From Burkholderiaceae bacterium (GTDB lineage: Bacteria; Pseudomonadota; Gammaproteobacteria; Burkholderiales; Burkholderiaceae_E), in NCBI GenBank assembly GCA_021166725.1, contig JAJPES010000048.1, positions 1 to 64,000 on the forward strand: 64,000 nt of DNA. Direction: 5' to 3'. Below, in pieces: positions 53,920-62,539 of the stretch. Made by a program: the position numbers and the translations under genes. Below the pieces are notes generated by a model. That model was not told the origin of the DNA. It worked only from the letters and a program-made list of their open reading frames with translations, and ran no database searches. The stretch's first letter is position 1. Each line of letters opens with the position of its first letter.

Positions 53920-53965
53920 GTGCAGCGCGCTGCACGAGAGCGACTGCCGATTACGAAGATGTAAT
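53920..53965. promoter_or_regulatory. Divergent regulatory region with two palindromes
   Basis: Between the response-regulator remnant and the TolC-like gene lie GTGCAGCGCGCTGCAC (53920-53935, perfect 16-bp palindrome) and ATTAC-N6-GTAAT (53950-53965). The second has the form of OmpR-family metal-regulator boxes and sits where a CusR/CopR site is expected. Binding is not shown. Confidence 0.5.
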
Positions 53966-54002
53966 GCGGCGGTCAGCGAAGCGTGGGCTGCCCGCCGTCA
54001 CG

Positions 54003-55226
54003 ATGGCAGCCATGCGACTTCCACCGATCGCGCATCTCTGCACGGCGCTCGCGCTGCTGCTGCTCGTGCTTTCACCGGCAGCGCGCGCGCAGGCGCTGGC
54101 AGACGCGATCGCGCAGGCGTGGTCGCGCACTCCGCTCGTCGCGCCGCTCGTTGCGCGCGAGGACGAAGCCCGCGCGCGCCTCGAGCTCGCCGATCGCTTC
54201 ATCCCGGGCGCGCCCTCGGCGTCGGTGGGCGTGCTCGACGATCGGTTCCATCGCGACGAAGGCGCCCGGAAGTGGGAAGTGGAACTCGGCGTTCCGCTGT
54301 GGCTTCCGGGACAGCAGGCGGCGCGGCAGGTCGAGGCGCGGTTGCTGCAGGAACAGGTGCCTGTGCAAAGGGCGCTGTTGCGTTGGACGGTCTCGGGCGA
54401 GGTGCGCATGCGCTGGTGGGCGCTCGCTGCGGCTCGTGCAGCGCGCGATCTCGCATCGCGCCGCGCGGAGACCGCGCGTGCGCTCGAATCGAACGTGATG
54501 CGACGCCTCGAAACCGGCGACCTGGCGCGAATGGATGCGAACCTGGCGCGCAATGAGCGTCTCGCGGCCGACGCCGAAGCGGTGCAGGCGCAGGCGCTGG
54601 TGCGAACGCAGGAAGCGAGTCTGAGCGCGATGACCGGCGTCGACGCGCCGTCGGTGCTCCCCGGCGAAACGGTAGTCCTGCCGTCGCCGGCGTTGGAGGA
54701 GCACCCGCAGTGGCGGGCAGTGAGCGCCGCAGCACGCGCAGCCGATGCCGCGCTGCTCGCCACGGTCAAATCCGATCGCGCCGCGCCGCGCGTGACACTG
54801 CGCATGGAGCGCGACCGCGGCGCCATCGCGGAGCCGTTCTCCAACGCAGTGGGCATCCGGGTCAGCGTGCCCTTTTCCTGGGAGCCGCAGATGCGGCAGC
54901 AGGCGGCTGCGGCACGCGCGGAACGCCTGCGCACCGATGCCGAACTGGCGACGCTTCGCCTTCGCCTGCAGGCCGCCGTCGACAGCGCGCGCGCCGAGCT
55001 CGAGGCAGCGCAACGCCTACTCGAGCTCGCGAGCGACCGGCAGGCAGCGACCACCGACAACCTGCAGCTTGCCGAGCGTGCGTTCTCGCTCGGCGAGACC
55101 GACCTGACGTCGCTGCTTCGCGTTCGTGCTTCCGCGCTCGAGGCGGACCTGTTCGAAGCGCGCCAGCGTATCGCGCTCGAGGCGGCCCGCTCGCAACTGA
55201 ACCAGGCTCTCGGAGTGGTGCCATGA
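54003..55226 (+). CDS. Outer-membrane efflux protein of the TolC/CusC type
   Basis: About 407 aa with a signal peptide (HLCTALALLLLVLSPAARA) and long helical repeats typical of outer-membrane factors (ARARLELADRFIPGAPSASVGV, GVPLWLPGQQAARQVEA, LQLAERAFSLGETDLTSLLRVRA, LEAARSQLNQALG). It is the outer channel of the HME-RND pump encoded downstream. The start is placed at ATG 54003 or 54012; the ATG at 53964 lies inside the palindrome and would give an odd leader. The stop overlaps the next gene by 4 bases. Confidence 0.87.
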   Translation: MAAMRLPPIAHLCTALALLLLVLSPAARAQALADAIAQAWSRTPLVAPLVAREDEARARLELADRFIPGAPSASVGVLDDRFHRDEGARKWEVELGVPLWLPGQQAARQVEARLLQEQVPVQRALLRWTVSGEVRMRWWALAAARAARDLASRRAETARALESNVMRRLETGDLARMDANLARNERLAADAEAVQAQALVRTQEASLSAMTGVDAPSVLPGETVVLPSPALEEHPQWRAVSAAARAADAALLATVKSDRAAPRVTLRMERDRGAIAEPFSNAVGIRVSVPFSWEPQMRQQAAAARAERLRTDAELATLRLRLQAAVDSARAELEAAQRLLELASDRQAATTDNLQLAERAFSLGETDLTSLLRVRASALEADLFEARQRIALEAARSQLNQALGVVP

Positions 55227-55885
55227 GTCGCTTTCTCCCATCCGTCGTTGCCGCGATGTTCGTGCTGCCAGTGACCGCGCACGAAGGCGAGGACCACGGT
55301 GCCGCCGCTGCGGCGACGGGCTTGGCCGTCGAGATCGGACCGCGTGCGGCAACCGCCACCGAATTGTTCGAGCTCGTGGCAGTGGCGTCGGGCGACCACC
55401 TCACCCTGTATCTCGATCGCTTCGCGACGAACGAACCCGTCTCGGGCGCGAAGATCGAAATCGACCAGGGCGCGGCCACGACGATCGCCCGGGAACTCGA
55501 GGCCGGCGTGTACCAGGCGAGCGCGGGCGAGTGGAGGCAGTCGGGGCCGCACGCGTTGACGATCGCCGTCCAGGCCGGCGAAGACGCCGATCTCCTGTCG
55601 ATCACCGTCGAAGCCCCGGCGCAGGACGCCGGCGTTTCATCGACGTCGTCTTCATTCGGCGACTCTGCATCTCGGGCATGGCGCAGTCCGCTCGTCTGGG
55701 GCGCTTCGGGTGTAGTCCTGCTGACGGCTGCGGGTGTGGTCGCGTTGCGCCGCGAGGGTGCCGAGTCGAGCTCGAAGGAGACCCGACGAGATGACTTCGA
55801 ACCGTCCGCGTCTGCCGCCGCTTTCGCGCGTTCTCGCATTGACTCTCGCCGTCGCCTTCGGCGTTCCGTCCGCGGTCGCCCATGA
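55223..55885 (+). CDS. Metal-efflux accessory protein with His-rich start and C-terminal membrane helix
   Basis: A 220-aa frame: signal peptide then HEGEDHG, a beta-rich domain (LTLYLDRFATNEPVSGAKIEI, ARELEAGVYQASAGEW), and one membrane helix (LVWGASGVVLLTAAGVVAL) near residue 165. Proteins of this type occur between the outer-membrane and fusion-protein genes of HME-RND operons. The last 31 codons run 95 bases into the next gene and are Arg/Ser-rich, so the true protein may end earlier through a frameshift. It shares the HEGEDH motif with the next protein. Confidence 0.75.
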   Translation: MSRFLPSVVAAMFVLPVTAHEGEDHGAAAAATGLAVEIGPRAATATELFELVAVASGDHLTLYLDRFATNEPVSGAKIEIDQGAATTIARELEAGVYQASAGEWRQSGPHALTIAVQAGEDADLLSITVEAPAQDAGVSSTSSSFGDSASRAWRSPLVWGASGVVLLTAAGVVALRREGAESSSKETRRDDFEPSASAAAFARSRIDSRRRLRRSVRGRP

Positions 55886-56954
55886 AGGCGAGGACCACTC
55901 GCAGCCGGCCGCTGCTGCAACGCCTGCAGCCGACCCTGCACCGTCTTCGGGCATCGATGTGGCGTCCCCCAGGCGCGAAGCCGATGGCAGCGTCTTCCTG
56001 CCGAAGCTCACGCAGTATCGGATCGAGGTGCGCACTCGGGTGGTCGAGGCCTCGTCGATTCCGGTGACTGTCGAACTCGCCGGCAGGGTGGTCGCCGATC
56101 CCAACGCCGGGGGCCGCGTGCAGCCGACGCAGACGGGTCGCATCGAAGCCGGCCCCGAAGGCCTGCCGGTGCTCGGGCAGCGCGTGACGAAGGGGGAGGT
56201 GCTGGCCTTCGTCGAACCGTCGATCGGCAGCCTCGAGCGTGCCAACCGGCAATCGGAGCTCGCCGCGCTCGACGCCCAGCTCGCGATCGCCCGCAGCAGG
56301 GCCGCACGCTACGAGCAGCTCGACGGCGCAATTCCCCGCAAGGACGTCGAGGCCGCGCGCATCGAGGTGCAGTCCCTGCTTTCGCGCCGCAAAGCCATTG
56401 CCGCCGGACTTGTCGCGCGCGAGTCGCTGCGCGCACCGGTCTCGGGCGTAGTGAGCGCGACATCCATCGTCGCCGGGCAGATCGTCGAGCCGCGCGAGGT
56501 CCTGATCGAGCTCGTCGATCCGTCGCGCCTGGCGATCGAAGCGCTCGCCTACGACGCTGCGCTCGCCGCAGAGGTTTCCGCTGCAAGTGCAAGCGTCGGT
56601 GCGAAACCGCTCGAGCTCGAGTTCGTCGGCGCCGGACGGCAGCTGCGCGGACAGGCGCTGCCGCTGCTTTTCCGAGCGAGGACGAAGAACGTGCCGCTGG
56701 CAATCGGACAGCCCTTGCAGGTGATCGCGCGCACTGCGCAAACGCGGCAAGGCTTCGCCGTCGGCCGGCAGGCGCTGGTGCGCGACCGCTCGGGCGAGCA
56801 CATCGTCTGGGTGCACGAATCCGCCGAACGCTTCGTGCCGCGCCGCGTCGCCTTCGAGCCGCTGGATGCCGACACGGTCGTCGTGACTTCGGGCCTGGCA
56901 GCGCGCGATCGCGTCGTCGTCGTGGGTGCGAGTCTCCTCGCGCAGGTGCGCTGA
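55791..56954 (+). CDS. HME-RND periplasmic adaptor (CusB/CzcB-like)
   Basis: A 387-aa membrane-fusion protein behind AAGGAG. A signal peptide ends before HEGEDHSQ, a likely metal-binding His motif. Beta-barrel and lipoyl-like halves surround a helical hairpin (SLERANRQSELAALDAQLAIARSRA, KDVEAARIEVQSLL), then LRAPVSGVVSATSIVAGQIVEP is the lipoyl return strand. It bridges the outer-membrane channel and the RND pump. The metal cannot be fixed from sequence. The pump gene starts one base after its stop. Confidence 0.9.
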   Translation: MTSNRPRLPPLSRVLALTLAVAFGVPSAVAHEGEDHSQPAAAATPAADPAPSSGIDVASPRREADGSVFLPKLTQYRIEVRTRVVEASSIPVTVELAGRVVADPNAGGRVQPTQTGRIEAGPEGLPVLGQRVTKGEVLAFVEPSIGSLERANRQSELAALDAQLAIARSRAARYEQLDGAIPRKDVEAARIEVQSLLSRRKAIAAGLVARESLRAPVSGVVSATSIVAGQIVEPREVLIELVDPSRLAIEALAYDAALAAEVSAASASVGAKPLELEFVGAGRQLRGQALPLLFRARTKNVPLAIGQPLQVIARTAQTRQGFAVGRQALVRDRSGEHIVWVHESAERFVPRRVAFEPLDADTVVVTSGLAARDRVVVVGASLLAQVR

Positions 56955-56955
56955 A

Positions 56956-59900
56956 GTGTTCGAAGCGCTGGTCCGCTCGAGCCTGCGCCAGCGGCTGATC
57001 GTGCTCGCCGCGGCGCTGCTGCTCGTCGTCTACGGCGCGCTCACGCTGCGGCAGATGCCGGTGGACGTCTTCCCGGACCTGAACAAGCCGACCGTCACGC
57101 TGATGACCGAAGCGGGCGGCATGGCGCCCGAGGAGGTCGAGCAGCTCGTCACCTTCCCGATCGAGGCCGGAATGAACGGCATGCCGGGCGTGACGCGGGT
57201 GCGTTCGGTATCCGGCGTCGGCCTTTCGATCGTCTACGTCGAGTTCGACTGGGGCTCGGACATCTACCGCAACCGCCAGCAGATCGCCGAGCGGCTGAAC
57301 CTGGTGCGCGACCAGCTTCCGCCGAGCGTCGTGCCGCAGCTCGGGCCGATCTCGTCGATCATGGGCGAGATCCTGCTGATCGCGCTGCCGGCCGATCCGG
57401 CGCGCACGAGCCCGATGCAGGTGCGCGAGTTCGCCGACTGGGTCGTGCGCCCGCGCCTGCTGACCATTCCGGGAATCGCGCAGGCGATCGTCATCGGCGG
57501 CGAGGTGCGCCAATACCGGGTCGAGCTGCGCCCGGAGCAGCTGCAGGCACTCGGCGTGCCGCGCGAGCGCGTAGACGTCGCGCTGAAGGATTTCGGCGCC
57601 AACACGAGCGGCGGCTTTCTGGAGGCGCAGGGCCGCGAATACCTGATCCGGCAGATCGGTCGCACGAACCGCGTCGACGATCTGCGCAACCTCGTCGTGG
57701 CGACGAACGCGGGGCAGCGCGTGCTGCTGCGCCAGGTCGCCGACGTCTCGATCGCGGCGGCGATCAAGCGCGGCGACGCCGGCTACGACGGCAAGCCGGC
57801 GGTGATCCTGTCGGTGCAGAAGCAGCCCGGGGCCGACAGCGTCGCGCTGACGCGCGAGGTCGAGAAGGCGATCGACGAGCTCTCGAAGAGCCTTCCCGCC
57901 GGAGTCGAGGCGCCGCAGTTCCTCTTCCGACAGGCTGACTTCATCGAGCGCTCGGTCGGCAACGTCGAGGAGGCGTTGCGCGACGGCGCGATCATGGTCG
58001 CGATCGTGCTCTTCGCGTTCCTGCTGAACGTGCGCACGACGCTGATCTCGCTTACCGCGATCCCGGTTTCGCTGCTGGCGACGGCGCTCGTCTTTCGCTG
58101 GTTCGGCCTGTCGATCAACACGATGACGCTCGGCGGCCTGGCGATCGCCATCGGCGAACTGGTCGACGACGCGGTGGTTGGCGTCGAGAACGTGCTGCGG
58201 CGACTGAAGCTGAATCGGGCGTTGCCCGAGCCTCGGCCGTTGGCCGAAGTGGTCGCCGGCGCCACGCTCGAAGTGCGCTCGGCGATCGTCTACGCGACGA
58301 TCATCGTCGTGCTGGTGTTCGTGCCGCTGTTCGTGCTGCCCGGCATCGAGGGGCGACTGTTCACGCCGCTGGGCGTGGCGTACATCGTCTCGATTCTCGC
58401 CAGCATGATCGTTTCGGTCACGCTCACGCCGGTGATGGCGTATTACCTGCTGCCGACGATGAAGCAGCTGGGGCACGGCGACAGCGCGCTCGTGCGGGTC
58501 CTGAAGCGCTGGGACGCAAAGCTGCTGCAGTGGTCGCTCGCGCACGCTCGCAGCCTGCTGGTCGCTGCGCTCGTCGTCGTCTTCGCTGCCGCGGCGACGA
58601 TTCCCTGGTTCCCCCGCTCGTTCCTTCCGCCGTTCAACGAGGGGACGCTCACGGTGAGCCTGCTGCTCGAGCCCGGCACCTCGCTGACGGAATCGAACCG
58701 GATCGGCGCGCTTGCCGAGCGCCTGGTCGCGCGCGTGCCCGAGGTGACGCACGTGGGCAGGCGTACCGGCCGCGCCGAGCTCGACGAACACGCCGAAGGA
58801 GTCCATTCGAGCGAGCTTGAAGTCGATGTCGCGAGCTCCGGGCGCGCTCGGGAGGCGGTGATCCAGGACATCCGCGCGCGGCTCGCCACGCTTCCCGTCG
58901 TTTCGAACGTCGGCCAGCCGATCTCGCACCGGCTCGACCATCTGCTTTCGGGGGTGCGCGCGCAGATCGCGTTGAAGGTGTTCGGCGACGAGCTCGACAC
59001 GCTGCGCGCGCTGGCCGACGACCTGCGCGGTCGGCTCGCCGCGATTCCCGGCGTTGTCGACCTGCAGATCGAGAAGCAGGTGCGCATCCCGCAGGCGAAG
59101 ATCCGCATCGACTACGACGAGGCCGCGCGTTACGGCGTCTCGCCCGGTGCTCTGCTGCGCGGGCTCGAGCAGATGATCGCCGGCGAACGGATCACGCAGG
59201 TCATCGAGGGCAGTCGTCGTTTCGACCTCGTTGCGCGCCTGCCGGATAGCCGGCGCAACCTGCACGCATTGCACGACCTGCTGATCGAGACGCCGGGCGG
59301 CCACGTTCCGCTTTCGAAGATCGCCGTCATCGAAGACGGCGACGGGCCGAACCAGATCAGCCGCGAGAACGCGCGACGCCGCATCGTCGTGTCGGCGAAT
59401 ACCGACGGGCGCGACATGGCCGAAGTGATCGCGGCGATACGCGCCGAGCTCGCTGCACGGCCGATGCCCGACGGGTATTTCACCGTGCTCGAAGGGCAGT
59501 TCCAGGCGCAGGAGCAGGCGTCGCGCCTCATTGCGCTGCTCGCGCTGGCGTCGCTGGCGATGATCTTCCTCGTGCTCTACAGCCGCTATCGATCGACGGC
59601 GCTCGCATTGATCGTCATGGGCAACATCCCGCTCGCGCTGGTCGGCAGCGTGGTCGCGCTGTGGATCTCGGGGCAGCCGTTGTCGGTGGCGGCGCTGGTC
59701 GGCTTCGTCACGCTCGCCGGCATCGCCACGCGCAACGGCATCCTGAAGATTTCGCACTACATCAACCTGTGCGCGTTCGAGGGCGAACGCTTCGGCAAGC
59801 CGATGATCGTGCGCGGCTCGCTCGAGCGGCTGGTGCCGGTGCTGATGACCGCGCTGGTCGCCGCCTTCGCGTTGATGCCGCTGCTGCTGTCGGCCGATGC

Positions 59901-60060
59901 GCCCGGCAAGGAAGTACTGCACCCGGTGGCCGTCGTCATCTTCGGCGGCCTGGTCAGCTCGACGCTGCTCGATACGGTGCTCACGCCGGTGATGTTCTGG
60001 CGCTGGGGCGGCAAGCCGCTGCAACGGCTGCTCGCGCAACGCGCCACCGAGAGTTTCTGA
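56956..60060 (+). CDS. Heavy-metal efflux RND transporter (CusA/CzcA family)
   Basis: A 1034-aa proton-driven pump with twelve helices. Features are LRQMPVDVFPDLNKPTV after helix 1, two large periplasmic loops, helix 4 with acidic residues GLAIAIGELVDDAVVGVEN, and TLAGIATRNGILKISHYI in helix 10/11. The His/Glu/Asp segment RRTGRAELDEHAEGVHSSEL replaces the CusA Met-rich pattern, so zinc, cobalt, nickel or silver are possible besides copper. The start GTG 56956 gives MFEALVRSSL, the family N-terminus; an ATG/CTG further upstream overlaps the adaptor gene. Confidence 0.93.
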   Translation: MFEALVRSSLRQRLIVLAAALLLVVYGALTLRQMPVDVFPDLNKPTVTLMTEAGGMAPEEVEQLVTFPIEAGMNGMPGVTRVRSVSGVGLSIVYVEFDWGSDIYRNRQQIAERLNLVRDQLPPSVVPQLGPISSIMGEILLIALPADPARTSPMQVREFADWVVRPRLLTIPGIAQAIVIGGEVRQYRVELRPEQLQALGVPRERVDVALKDFGANTSGGFLEAQGREYLIRQIGRTNRVDDLRNLVVATNAGQRVLLRQVADVSIAAAIKRGDAGYDGKPAVILSVQKQPGADSVALTREVEKAIDELSKSLPAGVEAPQFLFRQADFIERSVGNVEEALRDGAIMVAIVLFAFLLNVRTTLISLTAIPVSLLATALVFRWFGLSINTMTLGGLAIAIGELVDDAVVGVENVLRRLKLNRALPEPRPLAEVVAGATLEVRSAIVYATIIVVLVFVPLFVLPGIEGRLFTPLGVAYIVSILASMIVSVTLTPVMAYYLLPTMKQLGHGDSALVRVLKRWDAKLLQWSLAHARSLLVAALVVVFAAAATIPWFPRSFLPPFNEGTLTVSLLLEPGTSLTESNRIGALAERLVARVPEVTHVGRRTGRAELDEHAEGVHSSELEVDVASSGRAREAVIQDIRARLATLPVVSNVGQPISHRLDHLLSGVRAQIALKVFGDELDTLRALADDLRGRLAAIPGVVDLQIEKQVRIPQAKIRIDYDEAARYGVSPGALLRGLEQMIAGERITQVIEGSRRFDLVARLPDSRRNLHALHDLLIETPGGHVPLSKIAVIEDGDGPNQISRENARRRIVVSANTDGRDMAEVIAAIRAELAARPMPDGYFTVLEGQFQAQEQASRLIALLALASLAMIFLVLYSRYRSTALALIVMGNIPLALVGSVVALWISGQPLSVAALVGFVTLAGIATRNGILKISHYINLCAFEGERFGKPMIVRGSLERLVPVLMTALVAAFALMPLLLSADAPGKEVLHPVAVVIFGGLVSSTLLDTVLTPVMFWRWGGKPLQRLLAQRATESF

Positions 60061-60087
60061 CCCGTTCGTTTCCGAGGAATCCCGCAG

Positions 60088-60552
60088 ATGAAATCCGCCC
60101 GTTTCCTGGCCGCCTCCGCCGCGCTGCTCGCGCTGTGCGCGTCGCCGGCGCTTGCGCACGACGATGCGTACCTGGCGACGCAGCAGGCGCCCAACGGTGG
60201 TCAGTTGCGCATGGCCGGTCCGTACCACTACGAGCTGGTCGCCGGCGATCCCGCGTCTTCGACCGCAGCGCGAGCACTTCTCGTCTACGTCACCGACCAT
60301 GCGGGCGCACCGATGCCCACGCAGGGTGCACGCGGCGTCGCGCACGTACTGGCCGGCAAGGAGCGCGCGAGCGTTCCGTTGGCGCCTGACGGCGCGAACC
60401 GCATGAAGGGCGCTGGCGCATACCCGTGGACGAGCGGCGCGAAGGTCGTCGTCTCGATCACGATGCCGGGCGCAAAACCCGAGCAGGCGCGCTTCGCCGC
60501 CGAGCCTCCGGTGGCGGTGCCGATGTCTTCACGCGGGCGGCACTCGCACTGA
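60088..60552 (+). CDS. Periplasmic protein of the efflux operon, function unknown
   Basis: A 154-aa protein with signal peptide (FLAASAALLALCASPALA) and a mature N-terminus HDDAYLATQQAPNGGQLRMAGPYHYELV, beta-rich overall, ending HSH. Small exported proteins with this start follow HME-RND genes in many betaproteobacteria and may bind metal. No catalytic motif is seen. It lies 27 bases after the pump gene. Confidence 0.78.
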   Translation: MKSARFLAASAALLALCASPALAHDDAYLATQQAPNGGQLRMAGPYHYELVAGDPASSTAARALLVYVTDHAGAPMPTQGARGVAHVLAGKERASVPLAPDGANRMKGAGAYPWTSGAKVVVSITMPGAKPEQARFAAEPPVAVPMSSRGRHSH

Positions 60553-60584
60553 AGATACTCGCTGCGCACCCCACCCGCCGGCGC

Positions 60585-60590
60585 TACGAT
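60585..60590 (+). promoter_or_regulatory. Putative -10 element of the CBS-BON gene
   Basis: TACGAT lies 34 bases before the ATG, followed by a strong ribosome site (GCGAGGAG). No good -35 was found. Confidence 0.3.
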
Positions 60591-60623
60591 GACGAGTAAC
60601 CCGTCCAACCAGCGAGGAGCGCC

Positions 60624-61337
60624 ATGCAAGCCCGCGACGTGATGTCCACGCCCGTGATTTCCGTCACCGAGGACGCGTCGGTGGCCGATGTTGCCCGCCT
60701 GCTGCTGCGCAAGGGAATCAGCGCGGTTCCCGTGCTCGGCGCCGACGGGCACCTGCTCGGCATCGTCAGCGAAGGAGACCTCGTTCGCCGCATCGAGAGC
60801 GGCACCGAGCGCGAGCCCTCGTGGTGGCTGCGCCTGTTCGGCGATACCGAGGAGCGCGTGCGCGACTACGCGAAGACGCACGGCCGGCGTGTCACCGACG
60901 TGATGACGCGCCGGGTGAAGACGGTGGGCGAGGACGCCGACCTCGCCGACATCGCGGCGCTGCTCGAGCGCGAGCGCATCAAGCGCGTGCCCGTGATGCG
61001 CGGCGGCGTCGTGGTCGGCATCGTGAGCCGGGCGAACCTGCTGCAGGGCCTGGCGTCGGCGGCGCCGCAGGCGGCAGCGGCGGCCGAAGGCGAGGCGGGC
61101 GATCGGTCGCTGCGCACTCGCATCGACGAAGAGATGCGCAGCGCGGGGCTGGACACGTCGTTCGTCAACGTCGTCGTTGCCGACCGCGTCGCCTGGCTGT
61201 GGGGCGCCGTGCGCTCCGAAGGCCAGCTCGAGGCCGCGCGCATCGCGGCAGAGCGCGTGATGGGCGACGCGAAGGCGGTGCAGAACCGGCTGTCGGTGTT
61301 TCCGGCGTCGGTGCAGCGGGTGATGTGGGCGGAGTGA
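60624..61337 (+). CDS. CBS-pair plus BON domain protein
   Basis: A 237-aa protein. Two CBS motifs form a Bateman module (DVMSTPVISVTEDASVADVARLLL near residue 5 and VMTRRVKTVGEDADLADIAALLER near 93). A BON domain ends it (LRTRIDEEMRSAGLDTSFVNVVVADRVAWLWGAVRS). CBS pairs bind adenosyl nucleotides and BON domains bind surfaces or phospholipid; the function of this fusion is unknown. It probably has its own promoter and ends 26 bases from the convergent CDF gene. Confidence 0.92.
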   Translation: MQARDVMSTPVISVTEDASVADVARLLLRKGISAVPVLGADGHLLGIVSEGDLVRRIESGTEREPSWWLRLFGDTEERVRDYAKTHGRRVTDVMTRRVKTVGEDADLADIAALLERERIKRVPVMRGGVVVGIVSRANLLQGLASAAPQAAAAAEGEAGDRSLRTRIDEEMRSAGLDTSFVNVVVADRVAWLWGAVRSEGQLEAARIAAERVMGDAKAVQNRLSVFPASVQRVMWAE

Positions 61338-61363
61338 GTCGCGGCGCTCGCGCGCAGAAGAAT

Positions 61364-62302
61364 TCAGCGACTCTCGCGCGCGGCGGTCGGCGTCGTTCGC
61401 CCGCCGGCCGCGCGCTCGTCGACCGAAGGCCCGGTCGGCTGTTCCTCGATCGGCTCGACGTGCGTCGTCAGCCGGGTGCCGTTGCACCGGTGTACCGCCT
61501 CCTCGATTTCGTCGGCGAGCGCGTGAGCACGCGCGACGCTCCATGATCCGGGCACCCAGAGGTCCACGTGCGCGAAGCGCGCCGGCCCCGAGACGCGCGT
61601 TTTCAGGTTAGCGAAGCGGCACGGCGCAGGCGCGAGTTCGCGCAGTACGCGCTCGATGCGCGCGACGTCGTCCTCGTCCTGCGCGCGGTCCATCAGCCCG
61701 CCGACCGAGCGGTGCATCAGGTGCCAGCCCTCGCGCAGGATGTTGATCGCCACCGCCCCGGCGATCGCCGGGTCGAGCCAGCCCTGCCCGGTTGCGCTGG
61801 CCAGCGCGACGCCGACGACGACGCCGGCGGTGGTCCAGACGTCGGTCATCAGGTGCCGGGAATCGGCCTCGAGCGCGAGCGAGCGGTGCGCACGTCCGAC
61901 CTGCAGCAGCACGCGCGCGACCATGAAGTTGACCACGCTCGCCGCGATTGACAATGCGGTGCCCGTGCCCAGGTGGCCGAGTTCCTTCGGGTGGATCAGC
62001 CGCTCGGCGGCGAAGTAGAGGATCACGGCCGCCGCCACGAAGATCATCGCGCCCTCTAGCGCCGCCGAGAAGTACTCGGCCTTGCCGTGGCCGTACTGGT
62101 GATCGTCGTCGGCCGGTATGCGCGCGTACGACACCATCGCCAAAGCGAACGATGCGCCGATCAGGTTGACGATCGACTCGGCGGCGTCGGACAGGTAGCC
62201 GACCGAACCGGTGAGCCACCACGCGCCCGTCTTCAGGGCGATCGTGACGACGGCCGCGGCGATCGACAGCTGCAGCGCCTGCTGGGGCGTGAAAGTTCGC
62301 AT
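61364..62302 (-). CDS. Cation diffusion facilitator family transporter
   Basis: A 312-aa protein with six helices: helix 2 GYLSDAAESIVNLIGASFALAMV carries the metal ligands (DAAESIVN, Asp and Asn), helix 5 is SRHLMTDVWTTAGVVVGVAL (HxxxD), followed by a C-terminal cytoplasmic ferredoxin-like domain (LKTRVSGPARFAHVDLWVPG). Asp in DAAES in place of the common HxxxD in helix 2 suggests iron/manganese or mixed specificity rather than pure zinc. It exports divalent cations in exchange for protons. Confidence 0.9.
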   Translation of the reverse strand: MRTFTPQQALQLSIAAAVVTIALKTGAWWLTGSVGYLSDAAESIVNLIGASFALAMVSYARIPADDDHQYGHGKAEYFSAALEGAMIFVAAAVILYFAAERLIHPKELGHLGTGTALSIAASVVNFMVARVLLQVGRAHRSLALEADSRHLMTDVWTTAGVVVGVALASATGQGWLDPAIAGAVAINILREGWHLMHRSVGGLMDRAQDEDDVARIERVLRELAPAPCRFANLKTRVSGPARFAHVDLWVPGSWSVARAHALADEIEEAVHRCNGTRLTTHVEPIEEQPTGPSVDERAAGGRTTPTAARESR

Positions 62303-62357
62303 CGGAGTGCGGAGGAGGATAACCGGCGCGTGCCTCGTGTGCGGCCGGCGGGCAGGC

Positions 62358-62363
62358 TACAAT
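62358..62363 (+). promoter_or_regulatory. -10 element of the tRNA-Arg promoter
   Basis: TACAAT ends 9 bases before the tRNA, the usual spacing for a tRNA transcription start. The -35 region (around 62335-62340) is a poor match. Confidence 0.5.
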
Positions 62364-62372
62364 CGCGGGCTC

Positions 62373-62448
62373 GCGCCCGTAGCTCAGCGGATAGAGTACT
62401 GGCCTCCGAAGCCAGGGGTCGCTGGTTCGATCCCAGCCGGGCGCGCCA
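62373..62448 (+). tRNA. tRNA-Arg (anticodon CCG)
   Basis: A complete 76-base cloverleaf: acceptor GCGCCCG / CGGGCGC, D-arm GCTC/GAGT, anticodon arm CTGGC-CTCCGAA-GCCAG with anticodon CCG (reads CGG), T-arm GCTGG-TTCGATC-CCAGC, discriminator G and encoded CCA. The gene stands alone between the divergent CDF gene and the sensor kinase gene. No integrase or attachment repeat is seen beside it. Confidence 0.95.
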
Positions 62449-62539
62449 CCGCTTTGCGCCCTCTCCGGCGATTTCCCCTTCCTGCGCCGGGGCCCTCTGC
62501 GGAACGGGGCATGCGCCTTGCTACGCTGGCGCCACTCCG

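Noticed and set aside
56008-60345. 1445-codon open frame on the minus strand opposite the RND pump and adaptor genes
   Set aside because: Arg/His/Asp-rich antisense shadow of GC-rich codons; the plus strand has complete, motif-rich pump and adaptor genes.
62373-62448. tRNA-Arg as an integration site for a mobile island
   Set aside because: No integrase gene and no repeat of the tRNA 3' end was seen in the window.
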